From Danio rerio (lineage: Eukaryota > Chordata > Actinopteri > Cypriniformes > Danionidae): a stretch of 64,000 nucleotides of DNA. Position 1 is the first letter of the stretch; every line of letters starts with the position of its first letter. The stretch spans positions 31,950,001-32,014,000 of the forward strand of contig NC_133185.1 in the NCBI RefSeq assembly GCF_049306965.1, read 5' to 3'. Shown here piece by piece: positions 47,901 through 58,436 of this stretch. The notes beneath the pieces are model-generated. The model had not been told where the DNA came from. It saw nothing but the letters and a program-made list of their open reading frames with translations, and ran no database searches. The position numbers and the translations under genes are program-made.

Positions 47901-50900
47901 CATTAAGCAGGTCACACACCGGATGCGCTGCTCGGCGCAGCGACACGTCGCGTACAACAGTTGAAAGTATCACGCAGACAAGCACATTCGCATGATATTT
48001 AGAATGAAACTATTCAGTTGGAGCTTTGTGGCGCGACAGAAATATAAACTGTGTCCTGGGTCGTGGATGGGCACCGCGGACAGTCGCCAACTTGCGACGC
48101 GGGTGTGTGTACCTTGATTAAAACCTATGTTTAGAATTCTAAAATGCTTGGCACTGCGTGTTGCCGAGTGGCGCCTCTAGTGTGAGACCTTCTTTAGATT
48201 ATACAGCGGGGTATATAAGTACTGAACACATCATGTTTTTTTCCTGGGAATAATATTTCTAAAGGAGCTGTTGACATGGAATTGAACCAGATTTTGGTAA
48301 AAACCCAAACAATACAAATATAAAAATAAAACAAAGCAAAATAAATAGTTTAAAAACGATGAAATGAAACAAGGATAAAATACTGTACTACTGATATGTG
48401 TTTAATACTTTATATAAAAGGCTTTTTTGGCGATGGCAGGTCACATGAATTGCTCAGGTGTGATTTTATTATTATTATTATTTTTTTTTAATAATTTTTT
48501 TTTTTTGTGTACAAATTTTTATGGTTCTGTGGGTTTCGTCTACCAAATCTGATGTTTAATTTGTATTTTTTATTCGATTCAAGTCAGGTGATTGGCTGGG
48601 CCATTCTACAGCTTAAATTTCTTTCTCCAAAGCATTACAGAGTTTCCTTGGCAGTTATCCTGCTAATGTAGATGTTGGACTGAAGCTTCTAATATTAATT
48701 TACAATGAAGAAGGAAAGAGGGTTGCTGAAGAACTACTGAGAGATTTCGTCTGCTGTCTGGGCTTTTACTGCCTTTTTACACCTCCCTTTCGTGTGTGTT
48801 GTTCAATACTTTTTTTCCTTGAGTCATTAAATATTATTACGCAAAACTTCATTCATAAACTAATTAGATTTGTTTTCTTTGCATATATGGATTTCTTTGG
48901 TTGTGACCAACATCCGGGAAAAATTTCAATTCAACGGCACCTTTAGAAATATGTTTTCTGAGAAAAATGTGTGGTGACTTGTTCAAAACTTATTTTCCCC
49001 GCTGTATATTGCTTCTTGGGTCTTGAGGTACAAATTCCACTGTGTTGAGTTGAACCTTTATCAAGAGCTTGTTGCATTTACACATGCTTTAGTTTGCCAT
49101 AATGTGTTTCATGTTTTTTTTATTCAAGCAAATAGATTGTGTCAGTTTCTGGATTAGATTTTAGCAGGGTGGAGGCAATAAAGCTAAGCCTTTGTTCTAA
49201 ATCACAGCTCTTCATGCTGAGGCAATTAAACCTTTTTTTTTTTTTTCAGACATTTTGTCTAACCTTAAGAACAGCATCAGTGTAAATGTCTATTTATAGT
49301 GGCTGGTGGGATCTTTGTGTTGGTTGTAAACTTTAAGTTCCTGCCTTGTATTTACAGTAATCTTTACAAAACTAGCACCTGTGTAGACCACCGGTGTGTC
49401 TTCCTGTTTTCAATTAGATGTATTATTTTTTAGTCATCTTTTCTACATATTGACATTCATCTATCTTTGCATTTGTTTAATTCATTTAATGTCTGTAACT
49501 GCAAGTTATTTAATAAATGCAGCATTTGTACGCCCACTTGTACCAATTTTAGAGCAGGAACAAACACTATTACAAAGACATGCTTATATAAATAAGGATA
49601 TCCCATGGTCTACACAAGGATATGTTTTTTGGAAAGTATTAGAAAGAAATTTTGAAAAACTATACTATTAGCAAAAAAAACTTAAAATACATGTACTTTC
49701 AGTATGAGCTGTCTCAGCTGTCACATTCTTTACCGTCTTAATGTGTATCTATACACAATCAACTTCTCAGTGTCTGCCCTTAATGTAGCTGAGACAACTT
49801 TACCATTCACAGCTAAATAAAAATGAATCTTATTTAAAAAGAATTAAAGGTGCTGTATGTAAGTTTTTGACTCTTCTAAAGCATAAAAATATCATAATAT
49901 GTTTGCAGATATTTAAGAAACAGGCTAAGTGACTGTTCTTGTTTATCTGAAAGACAATGCTGATGTCAGATATTCTGCTTTAAAAGTGGGTTTTCTGGCC
50001 GGATCGCTGTCTTTGTTTTGTTTTTTAACCTGCCTAATTCCAGTTAGGCCAATTAAATTTCAGCATCCCGGGTTGCTTTGCAATAAAAGTTAATTCTTAA
50101 AGCGCTTTACACCAAAGAAAGATACAGATATAAAACAGTTTAGAATAACAGTAAAAATAAATAATTCCGCCTTAAATTCATTCATTCGTTCATTCATTCA
50201 GAAAGGCTATCAAAGCATGCATCTGAAATGCGACCTCCAGTGGACAGTAGCAGACTCCAAAATGAGATGCAGATTCAAAGTTCCACATGAGGTGATTTAT
50301 TAGTTGGCAACTAATATAAATATTACAAATGTAAAACATTAGGTGAGTAGGTTACATTGCAGTTGTGTGTCCTAACAACACGCTACGTGATGAGATTTGC
50401 AGTGATAAGCAGTTTGGGTGTTTGCACCTAACGAAACATGACAGAAATTGAAATACAGTCACACAAAGTCACATTGGTAGCATTTAACACTGAAGAAAGC
50501 ACATGAGGTGTATCTGAGGTGATCATTGTCAGTTTTCTGTTGTTCAGCTGCAAGAAATAGAATTTTATAATTTTCTAATATATCAATTCGATGTGTTGGT
50601 TGGCTCAAAAACTGCTTTTAATATGGAAAATATTTCCTCTATTGTGTGCCGTTGCTTTTGTTTAGAAGACAACTTAAATCAGACTCCTCAATCTTGCAAC
50701 CTGCACTTGTGTTTGTTTTGATCCAGGAATGTAATACCCATTTCAACCACTAGGTGTAAAACATTACACACTGCACTTTTAATGGTTTTGATTTGATTTC
50801 AAAATTTAGAAGAACACATTAAATTGATTCCTTGGGTTTTTATAATAATACTTTTTTTTTCACCATATTACATTCGATTTAGTTTTGACGTTAAACGATT

Positions 50901-53900
50901 AATGAAAATATGAAGAATTATATTCAATGCAATATTTACTGCATTATATATTGTAATGGTTTGCTTCATTGATATAGTGATGGACTGCAGTAGAATAAGG
51001 AGAGCACTGAAACTGTGAAGTCACGCCCATGTTGGATGGATTCAAGTCCAGATTTCACATCCTGCTGACGTTGACACAACTGCTGCGAGCTGGGACGCAG
51101 TCCTTCCTGTCTTCCACACACTCGCTACACAATCCAAACACAAATTGGTAACTTCTGTCTAAGCAAGCAAGAGAGTTGGGCAGGAAATCCTGACATTAGC
51201 ATGTGTGCTATTGCATACAAAGAAATCTCTGAAGATGAAACCTTTGCCCTCACCATCTCATAAGTAGCTTTAGGAGTCTAGCAATATTTCAGCTGGCCTT
51301 TGTAATAAATGTGCATGCAGCTTGTGCTTTTTTGCTTTGTGAAGACATCAAAATGCTTACGAAAAAAACCCCCAGAATATTTTATGGTGCACACAGATTT
51401 TTTTCATTACCACACATTCATTTCATATCCCAGCATCTTAAATTTATTATTGACGTCTCCTTGGCTGCTGTCAAAACATTTCTTCCACAGATTTCCATTG
51501 TTCCCTGTGATCCCTTTAACCATTATGCATGAAAATAACCTAACATGGGAGAGGAAGGAGTGTCTGCAGGACAGTTTATTCTCTTTCCTGTTTGTCAGCA
51601 TGAGTGGACGTGATGTCAGTTCGGCCTCTTCATCAGATTTTTTCTTTCCCTCACTCATGCTAAAGAGTTGTACTCCACCCTCTTTAGCCAATAGGGTCAA
51701 GCAAAATGACTTGTTCTGTTGTGTGTATATTTTTGTTTGTGTATTTGTGCTTGTTTGTGTCAGTTTTGTGGATAGATGTGGGCAAGATCAGGAAGTTCTA
51801 GGGTTAAATATCTGCTGCCTGATGTACTGACCTTTATTTGGGTGAAAAGAGAAGTATTGGGTTGTGCTTTATTAATGAGGCTCACATGCAGAAACAAGTT
51901 CCCTCTCCATCAGTTAAAGTGAACAACTGTTTATAAGGTTGAGAAAACTTTAGTTTAGTGTAGTTAAACCTGTCTTGTTTAAAAATCCTTTTTTCTCCTC
52001 TTTTTCAGGTTATGATTTTGCTGCGGTGCTTGAATGGTTTGCCGAACGGGTGGACCGAATCATTCTTCTCTTTGACGCACACAAGTTGGACATCTCGGAT
52101 GAGTTCTCCGAGGTGATCCGAGCTCTGAAAAACCATGAGGACAAAATGCGGGTGGTGCTTAATAAAGCTGATCAGATCGGGACCCAGCAGCTTATGAGGG
52201 TGTATGGCGCCCTCATGTGGTCACTTGGGAAAATTGTCAACACTCCAGAGGTCATACGTGTGTATATTGGCTCTTTCTGGGCTCAGCCGCTCCTGGTTGC
52301 AGATAACAGGAAATTGTTTGAGGCAGAGGAACAAGACCTTTTCCGTGACATCCAGGGACTTCCACGTAATGCAGCACTGCGCAAACTGAATGACCTTATC
52401 AAACGGGCCCGTCTAGCCAAAGTAAGCTATGTAGCTGTTTGTAGTTTGTTATATTTTAGAGGGTGCCTTTTTGATTCTGATTTTCAATTACAGGTATTTA
52501 AAAGTTTTTTGATTAGATTAGTACCTTGGTTTATGCTGCCCTCCTGTGATCGCATAAAAAATTGCAGTCCTGTCAATCTTTATTAACAATTGTTGGCTTT
52601 TTATGCTCTGAACTTCCAAAATAAATGTTCTTTTGAACTTTTTATTCATAAAGTTATCTTTAAAAATGAATTACTGTTTTCAATACTGATGATAAGAAGA
52701 AATTATCAGCGTATAATATGATTCCTATTTACTTTAGTTTTCAGTTTTGCCATCGCAGGAATTAATTGCATTTCCAAATGTAATAAAATAGGAAGCAGCT
52801 ATTATAATACCAGTCATAATAATAATAATAATAATTAAAATAGTTAGAATAATTATAATTATAAAATCGCTTTGAATGTCTAGAAAATCGCTTTACACAT
52901 TTTTTGGGGGGGGATCTCGTCATCCACCACCAGTGTGCAGCATCCACCTGGATGACGTGACTGCAGCCATATTGCGCCAGACTGTGCACCACACACCAGC
53001 TGATTGGTGGAGAGGAGACAGTAATAAAGCCAATTATGATATGAGGATGATTAGGAGATCATGATGGACAAAGGCCAGTGAACAAATTTTGGCCAAGACA
53101 CCTGGGTTAAACCCCTACTTTTTTTTTGAAGGATATCCTGGGATTTTTAAAGACAATAGACCTCTATTGTCATATCTGAAAGATGTCGCTCACTGAGCAG
53201 TATGGAGTCCCTATCAATATACTGGGGCATTAGGACTCGCACAAGACTGCAGGTTGAGCACCTTTTGCTGGTCTCACTAGCACCATTTTTGGCAGCAACC
53301 TAGCTTTCCCATGTGGTCTCTCATCCAGGTGCTGACCTGGCACAGCCCCACTTGGCTTCATTGGGTGACCATTCGAGAGTTGCAGAGATAATAATCATAT
53401 AATATAGAGTCATATAATAATAATAACAATAATAATAAGATACGTTTTTGCAGCCATGACAAGATGACAGACTTCTAAAAACATCTTGTAACATGTTTTT
53501 GTATGGTACTCTTTATATAACTGTATGCATGTCCAGATTGCTTACATTTTAAGTATTATGTTATGACAATCTTTTTGTCTCATTCTAGGTTCAAGCGTAC
53601 ATCATCAGCTCTTTGAAGAAAGAAATGCCAAATGTGTTTGGAAAAGAGAACAAGAAAAAGGAGCTCATTGCTAACCTGGGTGAAATCTATGCAAAGATTG
53701 AAAAAGAACATCAGATCTCCCCTGGTGATTTTCCTAAACTCAGTAAAATGCAGGTAAGTTTCCAAAAATCATTCCACAAGCGGTCTGCATGATCTTAACA
53801 AGTCTTAAATGTCTTAAATTTAAAAAAGAATGTTAAGCCCTAAAAAGTCTTAAATTCACTGCCTTAATTTTCCTATGTCCATGGAAAGCTACCCAACTGT

Positions 53901-54771
53901 ACTGACACCCAATCACCAATAATCAATCTTAAAACTTTTTTCGTTTAGATTTATTTTTTATTGCAAAAATATACAATTCACAACAGCTGTTAGATATTTT
54001 ACAGCAAATTCTCTAAATAAATTCCCTAATCAGGCAAAGAAAACTAAAGCAACACCTTCCTCTACCTGATCGTCCTTTAATATAAAGACTATTTACAGAA
54101 GTAACTGGGCCATTAGAAAAATTCTTAGTGTTTAGCCCTGTATAAGTCTAAAATTTTAATCGTATTGGTCTTGAAACGATCTTAAAAAGTCTTAAATTTG
54201 ACTTGAAGAAACATGCTTCTTTGTGAGACATCACTGTTTTCATTTTTAGGAAGTCCTCGCTGGACAGGACTTCACTAAGTTTCAAGGATTGAAGCCCAAG
54301 CTTCTGGAATCAGTGGAAGACATGCTGGCCAACGACATTGCCAAACTCATGACCCTCGTCCGGCAGGAGGAGGCCTCCATGCCAAGCCAGGCTGTCCAAG
54401 GTGGAGCCTTTGAAGGCACCATGAATGGCCCCTTCGGGCACGGCTACGGAGAAGGTGCCGGTGAAGGCATTGATGAGCTGGAGTGGGTAGTGGCCAAAGA
54501 CAAACCGACATACGATGAGATCTTCTACACTTTGTCACCTGTCAATGGGAAGGTGTCTGGTGCCATGGCCAAGAAGGAGATGGTTAAGTCCAAGCTGCCC
54601 AATAATGTTCTAGGAAAGATCTGGAAGCTCGCTGACGTGGATAAGGATGGATACCTGGATGACGAGGAGTTCGCCCTGGCCAACCACCTCATCAAGGTTA
54701 AACTGGAAGGTCACGAGTTGCCAGCTGATCTTCCAGATCACCTTGTGCCACCTTCAAAACGAGAACAGTAA
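32944..54771 (+). CDS. ehd1: EH domain-containing protein 1 (endocytic recycling ATPase), complete
   Basis: Five coding exons: 32944-33344, 38909-39006, 52009-52421, 53589-53753 and 54250-54771. They total 1599 nt, 532 codons plus stop (human EHD1 534), with GT-AG introns of 5.6, 13.0, 1.2 and 0.5 kb. The dynamin-type nucleotide-binding motifs are intact: GQYSTGKTT (residues 64-72), DTPG (152-155) and NKAD (218-221). The C-terminal EH domain carries an EF-hand, [13 protein letters not shown] (488-500), that binds Asn-Pro-Phe ligands, and ends PSKREQ. EHD proteins hydrolyse ATP, oligomerise on and tubulate recycling-endosome membranes, and help build cilia. The linker [19 protein letters not shown] and MPSQ favour EHD1 over EHD3. 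Zebrafish has two co-orthologues (a and b); I cannot say which this is. Candidate poly-A signals AATAAA lie at 54784, and a later one near 55541. Confidence 0.97.
35195..35650 (+). mobile_element. abundant Danio non-autonomous DNA transposon, near-complete right part
   Basis: Shows the family's landmarks in order: AATAACTCATTTCTAATAAC, GCCATGATAACAATAAATAA, TTTTTCAAGACACTTATATA, TTAGGTTAACTAGGCTGGTT, GTTTGTTCTGTAGACTATCG, AAGGGGCTAATAATATTGAC and the terminal GGGGCTAATAATTCAGTTCA. The left terminus is missing. The family is recognised by sequence; I do not assign its superfamily. Confidence 0.7.
36868..38172. mobile_element. hAT-like element with internal tandem-like repeats
   Basis: Left end TAGGGCTAGGCGATAATC; right end, on the minus strand, TTTGGACTGGGCGATTTGG. 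Both lead into AATCG-rich sequence. The middle (about 37440-37960) repeats a GGCCCACATGC / CTGGGCCA theme. No matching target duplication is visible and no transposase frame is present. Confidence 0.5.
40332..40524. mobile_element. hAT MITE with perfect 8-bp target duplication
   Basis: 193 bp. Left end CACAGGTGTCAAACTCAG; right end, on the minus strand, CAGGGGTGTCAAACTCAATT. It is nearly palindromic overall (GTTTAGTTCCAACCCT mirrored by AGGGTTGGAACTAAAC) and flanked by identical CGCTAGAG (40324-40331 and 40525-40532). Confidence 0.88.
42256..43063. mobile_element. non-autonomous DNA element with AGGGCCAA termini
   Basis: Left end TTAAGGGCCAAAACCTTTCC followed by AAGGGGTAGGGGTGTCCC; right end, on the minus strand, CATTTAGGGCCAATCCC. 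GAAAGGGTAGGG-type motifs sit inside both ends. No transposase is visible. Another repeat end (GGGCTGCAACTAATGATTAT) lies just left, at about 42085. Confidence 0.5.
44235..46342. mobile_element. hAT element containing a second hAT element and a GACGTTG repeat block
   Basis: The outer ends are CAGTGTTAATTTTGAAAGC and, on the minus strand, CAGTGTAAATTTTATTGAC. They are flanked by identical CTTTAAAT (44227-44234 and 46343-46350). The inner element (44553-45443) has ends TAGGCAAGTGCC and, on the minus strand, TAGACATGGGAC, flanked by identical ATCATAAG (44545-44552 and 45444-45451). Within the inner element, about 44750-45180, GACGTTG-type motifs repeat in a degenerate block known from fish genomes. 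No coding capacity survives. Confidence 0.82.
46385..46480 (+). mobile_element. LINE reverse-transcriptase scrap
   Basis: Translates to [18 protein letters not shown], which closely resembles the GVPQGSVLGPLLF motif of non-LTR reverse transcriptases. The match covers about 30 codons and fades on both sides. It begins just after the right target repeat of the hAT element. Confidence 0.5.
47256..47596 (-). repeat. DANA-type SINE with perfect 12-bp target duplication
   Basis: Full-length-type minus-strand copy flanked by identical CATTACTATTAA (47244-47255 and 47597-47608). The tRNA-like head is at the right (GTGGCTCAGTGGTTAGCAC on the minus strand). Confidence 0.9.
48204..49004. mobile_element. 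Tc1/mariner-type non-autonomous element
   Basis: About 800 bp with inverted ends: CAGCGGGGTATATAAGTACT at left and, on the minus strand, CAGCGGGGAAAATAAGTTTT at right. Both are bounded by TATA, consistent with TA target duplication. The interior (for example GGTGATTGGCTGGGCCATTC) is non-coding, so it depended on a transposase made elsewhere. Confidence 0.75.
49844..50783. mobile_element. non-autonomous DNA element with AAAGGTGC ends
   Basis: Left end ATTAAAGGTGCTGTATGTAA; right end, on the minus strand, ATTAAAAGTGCAGTGTGTAA. It is a common fish repeat pattern, about 0.94 kb, with no coding frame. Confidence 0.5.
52800..53395 (-). repeat. 5S-rRNA-derived SINE (SINE3-type)
   Basis: On the minus strand the head (about 53395-53280) reads GAAGCCAAGTGGGGCTGTG, GGTCAGCACCTGGATGAG and AGACCACATGGGAA. 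This follows the 3' half of 5S rRNA (GAAGCTAAGCAGGG, TAGTACTTGGATGGGAGACC) and contains its internal polymerase III control region. The body continues with AAAAATCCCAGGATATCC, GCCATCATG-like and CCACCAATCAGCTGGTGTG blocks. The element ends with a CGCTTTGAATGTCTAG-type tail next to an AT-rich run. It lies in ehd1 intron 3. Confidence 0.75.
53785..54210 (+). repeat. dispersed TTAAGACTTTTTAAG-type repeat, copy 3
   Basis: Shares the ends of 27835-28600: AAGTCTTAAATTCACTGCC at left; AGTGTTTAGCCCTGTATAAG and CTTAAAAAGTCTTAAATTTG at right. It fills most of ehd1 intron 4. Confidence 0.55.
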
Positions 54772-55560
54772 ACCATTTGGGAAAATAAATGTTATTATTG
54801 AGCCAAACTGTGTAGAGGTTATGATATGGGTGGAAGGGGGAATTTAGAAATATGAAAATATATCAACAGAATTTATGATATAATAAAACAGTATGCATTA
54901 GCTGCGGAAAAAGAGCCAGAATTGCTTTTAACTTATCCAACACTATAGTTCTCACTCTTATTTTCTTCTTTGTTTTTGTTAGAATGTTAGTAAGCATCCT
55001 GATCAAAACTAATAAATATTAATTGCTATTGTATTTCTCTGAAGCTAGATGCAGCCAAACTTTAAGCACGTACGATGGTATACTGGCAGGGAGATGATAG
55101 TCCATTATGACCAAACAGGCTGTTTTCGAAAACTCTTGGAGGTATTTAATTGTTTGAAAGCTTTACATTGATGCTGCTTTGTACTTAAGGTCTTGCTGGG
55201 AGAAATAGTTGTGCTTCATTCTTAAACTCTACTAACTCTTCTAATGGGTTTAGATTGTCAAGAGTTTAACTTTCAGGTAAACCAGATAAACTAGATCACA
55301 CATGCTGCCTTCTTTTGGTGTTTCTTCACTATTTTTAAAGAACTCAAGGCTTTGAACTGTTCTAACAAAACATTCAGCAGCCAGAGACTCAAAATCTAGG
55401 ATCTGTCAGTGGTTCACACTGGCTTCTATATCTGTTTTTGAGTCCCTAACCTGCTAAAGTAGCAAAAGCTTTATATACTTCCTTTATAAAAACAAAAACT
55501 GTTCATATGTAAATTTCTTTGGTCTAGTTTGCAATAAAAAACTACCAAAAACTACTAGCC
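54772..55560 (+). other. ehd1 3' UTR (extent inferred)
   Basis: Non-repetitive sequence after the stop codon with AATAAA-type signals at 54784, about 55011 and about 55541. EHD1 mRNAs usually have long 3' UTRs, so the last signal is the most likely end, but this is inference. Confidence 0.45.
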
Positions 55561-55942
55561 TTTTCCTCTTATTTTTCTATGCAGTAAATTTTAGGCAGAA
55601 TTATTAGCTGCTGGTTTATTCCCAAGCTTTTGAATTTATTTTTTTATGTATGCGAAATGACCTATATTAAGCACTGAAATTGTGTAAGATGTAGCAGATG
55701 TCCTCACAGCGGGACATTGAAATCCGTATTTCTGTAAAACATTTAACTAGATAGGGAATTAAAATGTTGAATACTTAAGGAAACAATGTAAAATATTCTG
55801 TTAAAATACTGAGTTATTGACTTGAAAGCTTCAGTAAAATAACACAATTGTCCTCCTTACTGGCATTTAACCTTAGAAGGGTCCAGAAAAAAAAATCAGT
55901 TGGGTTCTTTGGCGTCCTGACACTAAACATTTAGACAAATTT

Positions 55943-56336
55943 ATTCATTTTCTTTTCGGCTTAGTCCCTTTATTAATCTGGGGTCGCCACAGCTGAATGA
56001 ACCGCCAACTCATCCAGCATATGTTCTAGACAATGGATGCCTTTCCAGCTGCAACCCATCACTGGGAAACACCCATACACCTCCATTCACACTCATACAC
56101 TACTGACAATTTAGTTTACCCAATTCACCTGTAAACTAAATTTATCATACCAATTCACCTGTACCGCATGTTTTTGGATTTGTGGGAGAAACCAGAGCAC
56201 CTGGAGGAAATCCAAGCGAACACGGGGAGAACATGCAAACTCCACACAGAAATGCCAACTGACCCAGCCGAGGCTCGAACCAGCGATCTTCTTGCTGTGA
56301 GGTGAGAGCGCTACCCACGTGCCATCATGTTGCCCT
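55943..56336 (-). repeat. DANA-type SINE with target duplication
   Basis: Long minus-strand copy flanked by ACAAATTT (55935-55942 and 56337-56344). The body has a small internal duplication of CCAATTCACCTGTA near 56118-56165. Confidence 0.88.
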
Positions 56337-56869
56337 ACAAATTTTATAGGGAAATATAAATTTTAAATGATAAACTATTACTTATACAGTCACTTTTTAA
56401 CTTTTCATTTATGCAGTGTTTGTGTGGATATTTGTTCTTTAGTTATTCATTTACTTCTCAAACATGCAACTACGCCATCATTTGGCATATGAAAAATTTT
56501 ATTTTTATTTAAAAAAAATCCTCAAAATTCTGACCTAAATTTATTATAAAAGGTTTCTGGATATTGTTTTTTTTATATTAGGAATCCAATACAACCATCT
56601 GACGTTCCAGAAAAAAAAGTTTAGATTTAATGTTAAAAATAGAAATTGCAATTTCCACACTTATCCAGCAGGGGTCATTAGACGTCCATTTGTTTTCAGG
56701 TTATAGTTCTTGAGGCTTTAGAAAACTTTATTTATATATTTGAGTGACACACAGTCCATGTTGATGTTGTGCTTTAGTATCAGTCTTTTGTTTATTTCTA
56801 AACATTTTATAGATATATTGTGTTTTTTGTAGATTTTGTTGATGCCATTTTTATAAAGTAAATATATAT

Positions 56870-57021
56870 CTGCGCCAATAGCCTAGTGGTTAGTGTGGCG
56901 ACCAGAGTTCGATTCCTGGCTCAAGGTCCTTTGCCGATCCTTCCCCTATCTCTGCTCCACACACTTTCCTGTCTGTGCATCTCCGCTGTCCAATCAATAA
57001 AGGTGAAAACCCTTATAAAAA
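56870..57021 (+). repeat. tRNA-derived SINE (non-DANA type) with perfect 15-bp target duplication
   Basis: Head TGCGCCAATAGCCTAGTGG (A-box) and GAGTTCGATTCCTGGC (B-box), body CCTTTGCCGATCCTTCCCC, tail CAATCAATAAAGG plus an A-run. It is flanked by identical AAAGTAAATATATAT (56855-56869 and 57022-57036). The exact duplication suggests a relatively young insertion. Confidence 0.88.
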
Positions 57022-57284
57022 AAAGTAAATATATATTTACACACCTTTAACTGCCCAAATGGTTGATCATATTTTCACCGTTCACAGCATTGTTGGTTTA
57101 CAAAAAAATTAAACAAACATAATCCTGTTGCACTACACTTGTGTTTTTAACACACTTTTGAGTGTGTTAACTAACGACATCGTTTTTTTTTTGGTGAGGC
57201 AGTGAAAGTTAAAACAACTGAATCCAGTCCAGTTTTGTGTCCGTTTAATATAGATGTTAATGTTGTAGAGTCTCGTGCCCCTGA

Positions 57285-57606
57285 GATGAAAGGAACAGTT
57301 GAAATCAGAATTATTTAACCGGAATTATTCGACCCGGTTTATTTTTTTCCCCATTTTCTGTGTAACGGTATAAAGATGTTTTCCAACACATTGCTAATAA
57401 TATTGACCTTAAAAATGTTTTATAAAAAAAAATCAAAACTGCTTTTATTCTAGCTGAAATAAAGCAAATAAGACTTTCTCCAGAAGAAAAAAATATATAT
57501 TATCAGATACTGTGAACATTTCCTTGCTCTGTTTAACATAATTTGGGAATATTTAAAAAAAGAAATAAAAAAATCAAAGGGGTTTAATAATTCTAATTTC
57601 AACTGT
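57285..57606 (+). mobile_element. abundant Danio non-autonomous DNA transposon, internally deleted
   Basis: The left end AACAGTTGAAATCAGAATTA mirrors the right end TAATTCTAATTTCAACTGTA. The interior keeps GCTAATAATATTGACCTTAA, AAATAAGACTTTCTCCAGAA and ACTGTGAACATTTCCTTGCT, but lacks the middle blocks present at 35195-35650. Confidence 0.75.
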
Positions 57607-57609
57607 ATA

Positions 57610-58427
57610 TAAAAATAGGGAACATTTATCGGCACCCTGACCCCGTGGCCTGATTAAGGGTTAAAGAAAGAGAGATGGCTATATTCAGCAGATTTTAGTT
57701 ACAAACCAATCTACTAGTCTCTGCGCACCCGTACAAATGTAGAAAATTGTATTTTTCATGAACTACGCAATAAATATACATGCAAGCCATTTATTATGAT
57801 CTCTTTCATCACTATTTATGTTTCATTAGAAAAATTAACAAACACAAAACTTTACCCAGGGACCTCCAGTTAAGTTGAATAAATAAAATTTACAAAAGTC
57901 CTCAATGAGCTATTGCACATTTAGATAAATTCTAAAACTCTGAGTAATGTCTGGCCTAAAAATCTTCAAATCCTTAAAGTGAATATATGGATGCATTAGT
58001 AAAATACCTGATTCATGCCGCTATTAAACGCTAAACGGGGACTGAGCCAGATCTGGGAAGCTTATATAATGAAAACGAAGGATTTAGAAGGAATTGATCA
58101 AACGAGTGGCTCCAGAATCACCGTAAAACCAGTAAATGACATTTAAAGGAGACACAGTCGATAAATGAGATTCTTAAAAGGCTGTTTAAAGACGAATGCT
58201 GGAATAATTGGTGGTGAAAAGCTCAAGAAAAGTTAAGATGCGTTTTTAAAAAGTGTTTAGTGCTTTTAATGATCCATTCATAAATGAATTCAGTGCCACA
58301 AGAACAAGAAGTATTATTTCACATAGTGTTCCGAAAGAGAAAAATAAAATACAAAATACACATTTACACGAAATTAAATGATATCAGAGCATTACGTGTT
58401 CTCCATTCAACATGTATCGATATATGT
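57610..58427. other. unassigned AT-rich stretch
   Basis: No gene, RNA or recognised repeat seen. It ends at the target site of the LINE insertion. Confidence 0.5.
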
Positions 58428-58436
58428 TGTTGTCTA

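Larger units (their letters stand above)
39007..52008 (+). other. ehd1 intron 2
   Basis: A 13-kb intron containing a hAT MITE (40332-40524), a TIR element (about 42256-43063), a nested hAT pair (44235-46342), a LINE scrap (about 46385-46480), a SINE (47256-47596), a Tc1-type deletion element (48204-49004) and another TIR element (about 49844-50783). Open frames such as the 173-codon one at 51309 lack any family resemblance. The remaining stretches (39007-40320, 40533-42080, 43064-44226, 46620-47240, 50784-52000) show nothing I can name. Confidence 0.6.

Noticed and set aside
51309-51830. A 173-codon open frame just before ehd1 exon 3
   Set aside because: It lies in the intron, has no recognisable domain and no splice partners, and is rich in Phe, Leu and Ser as expected of T-rich intron sequence.
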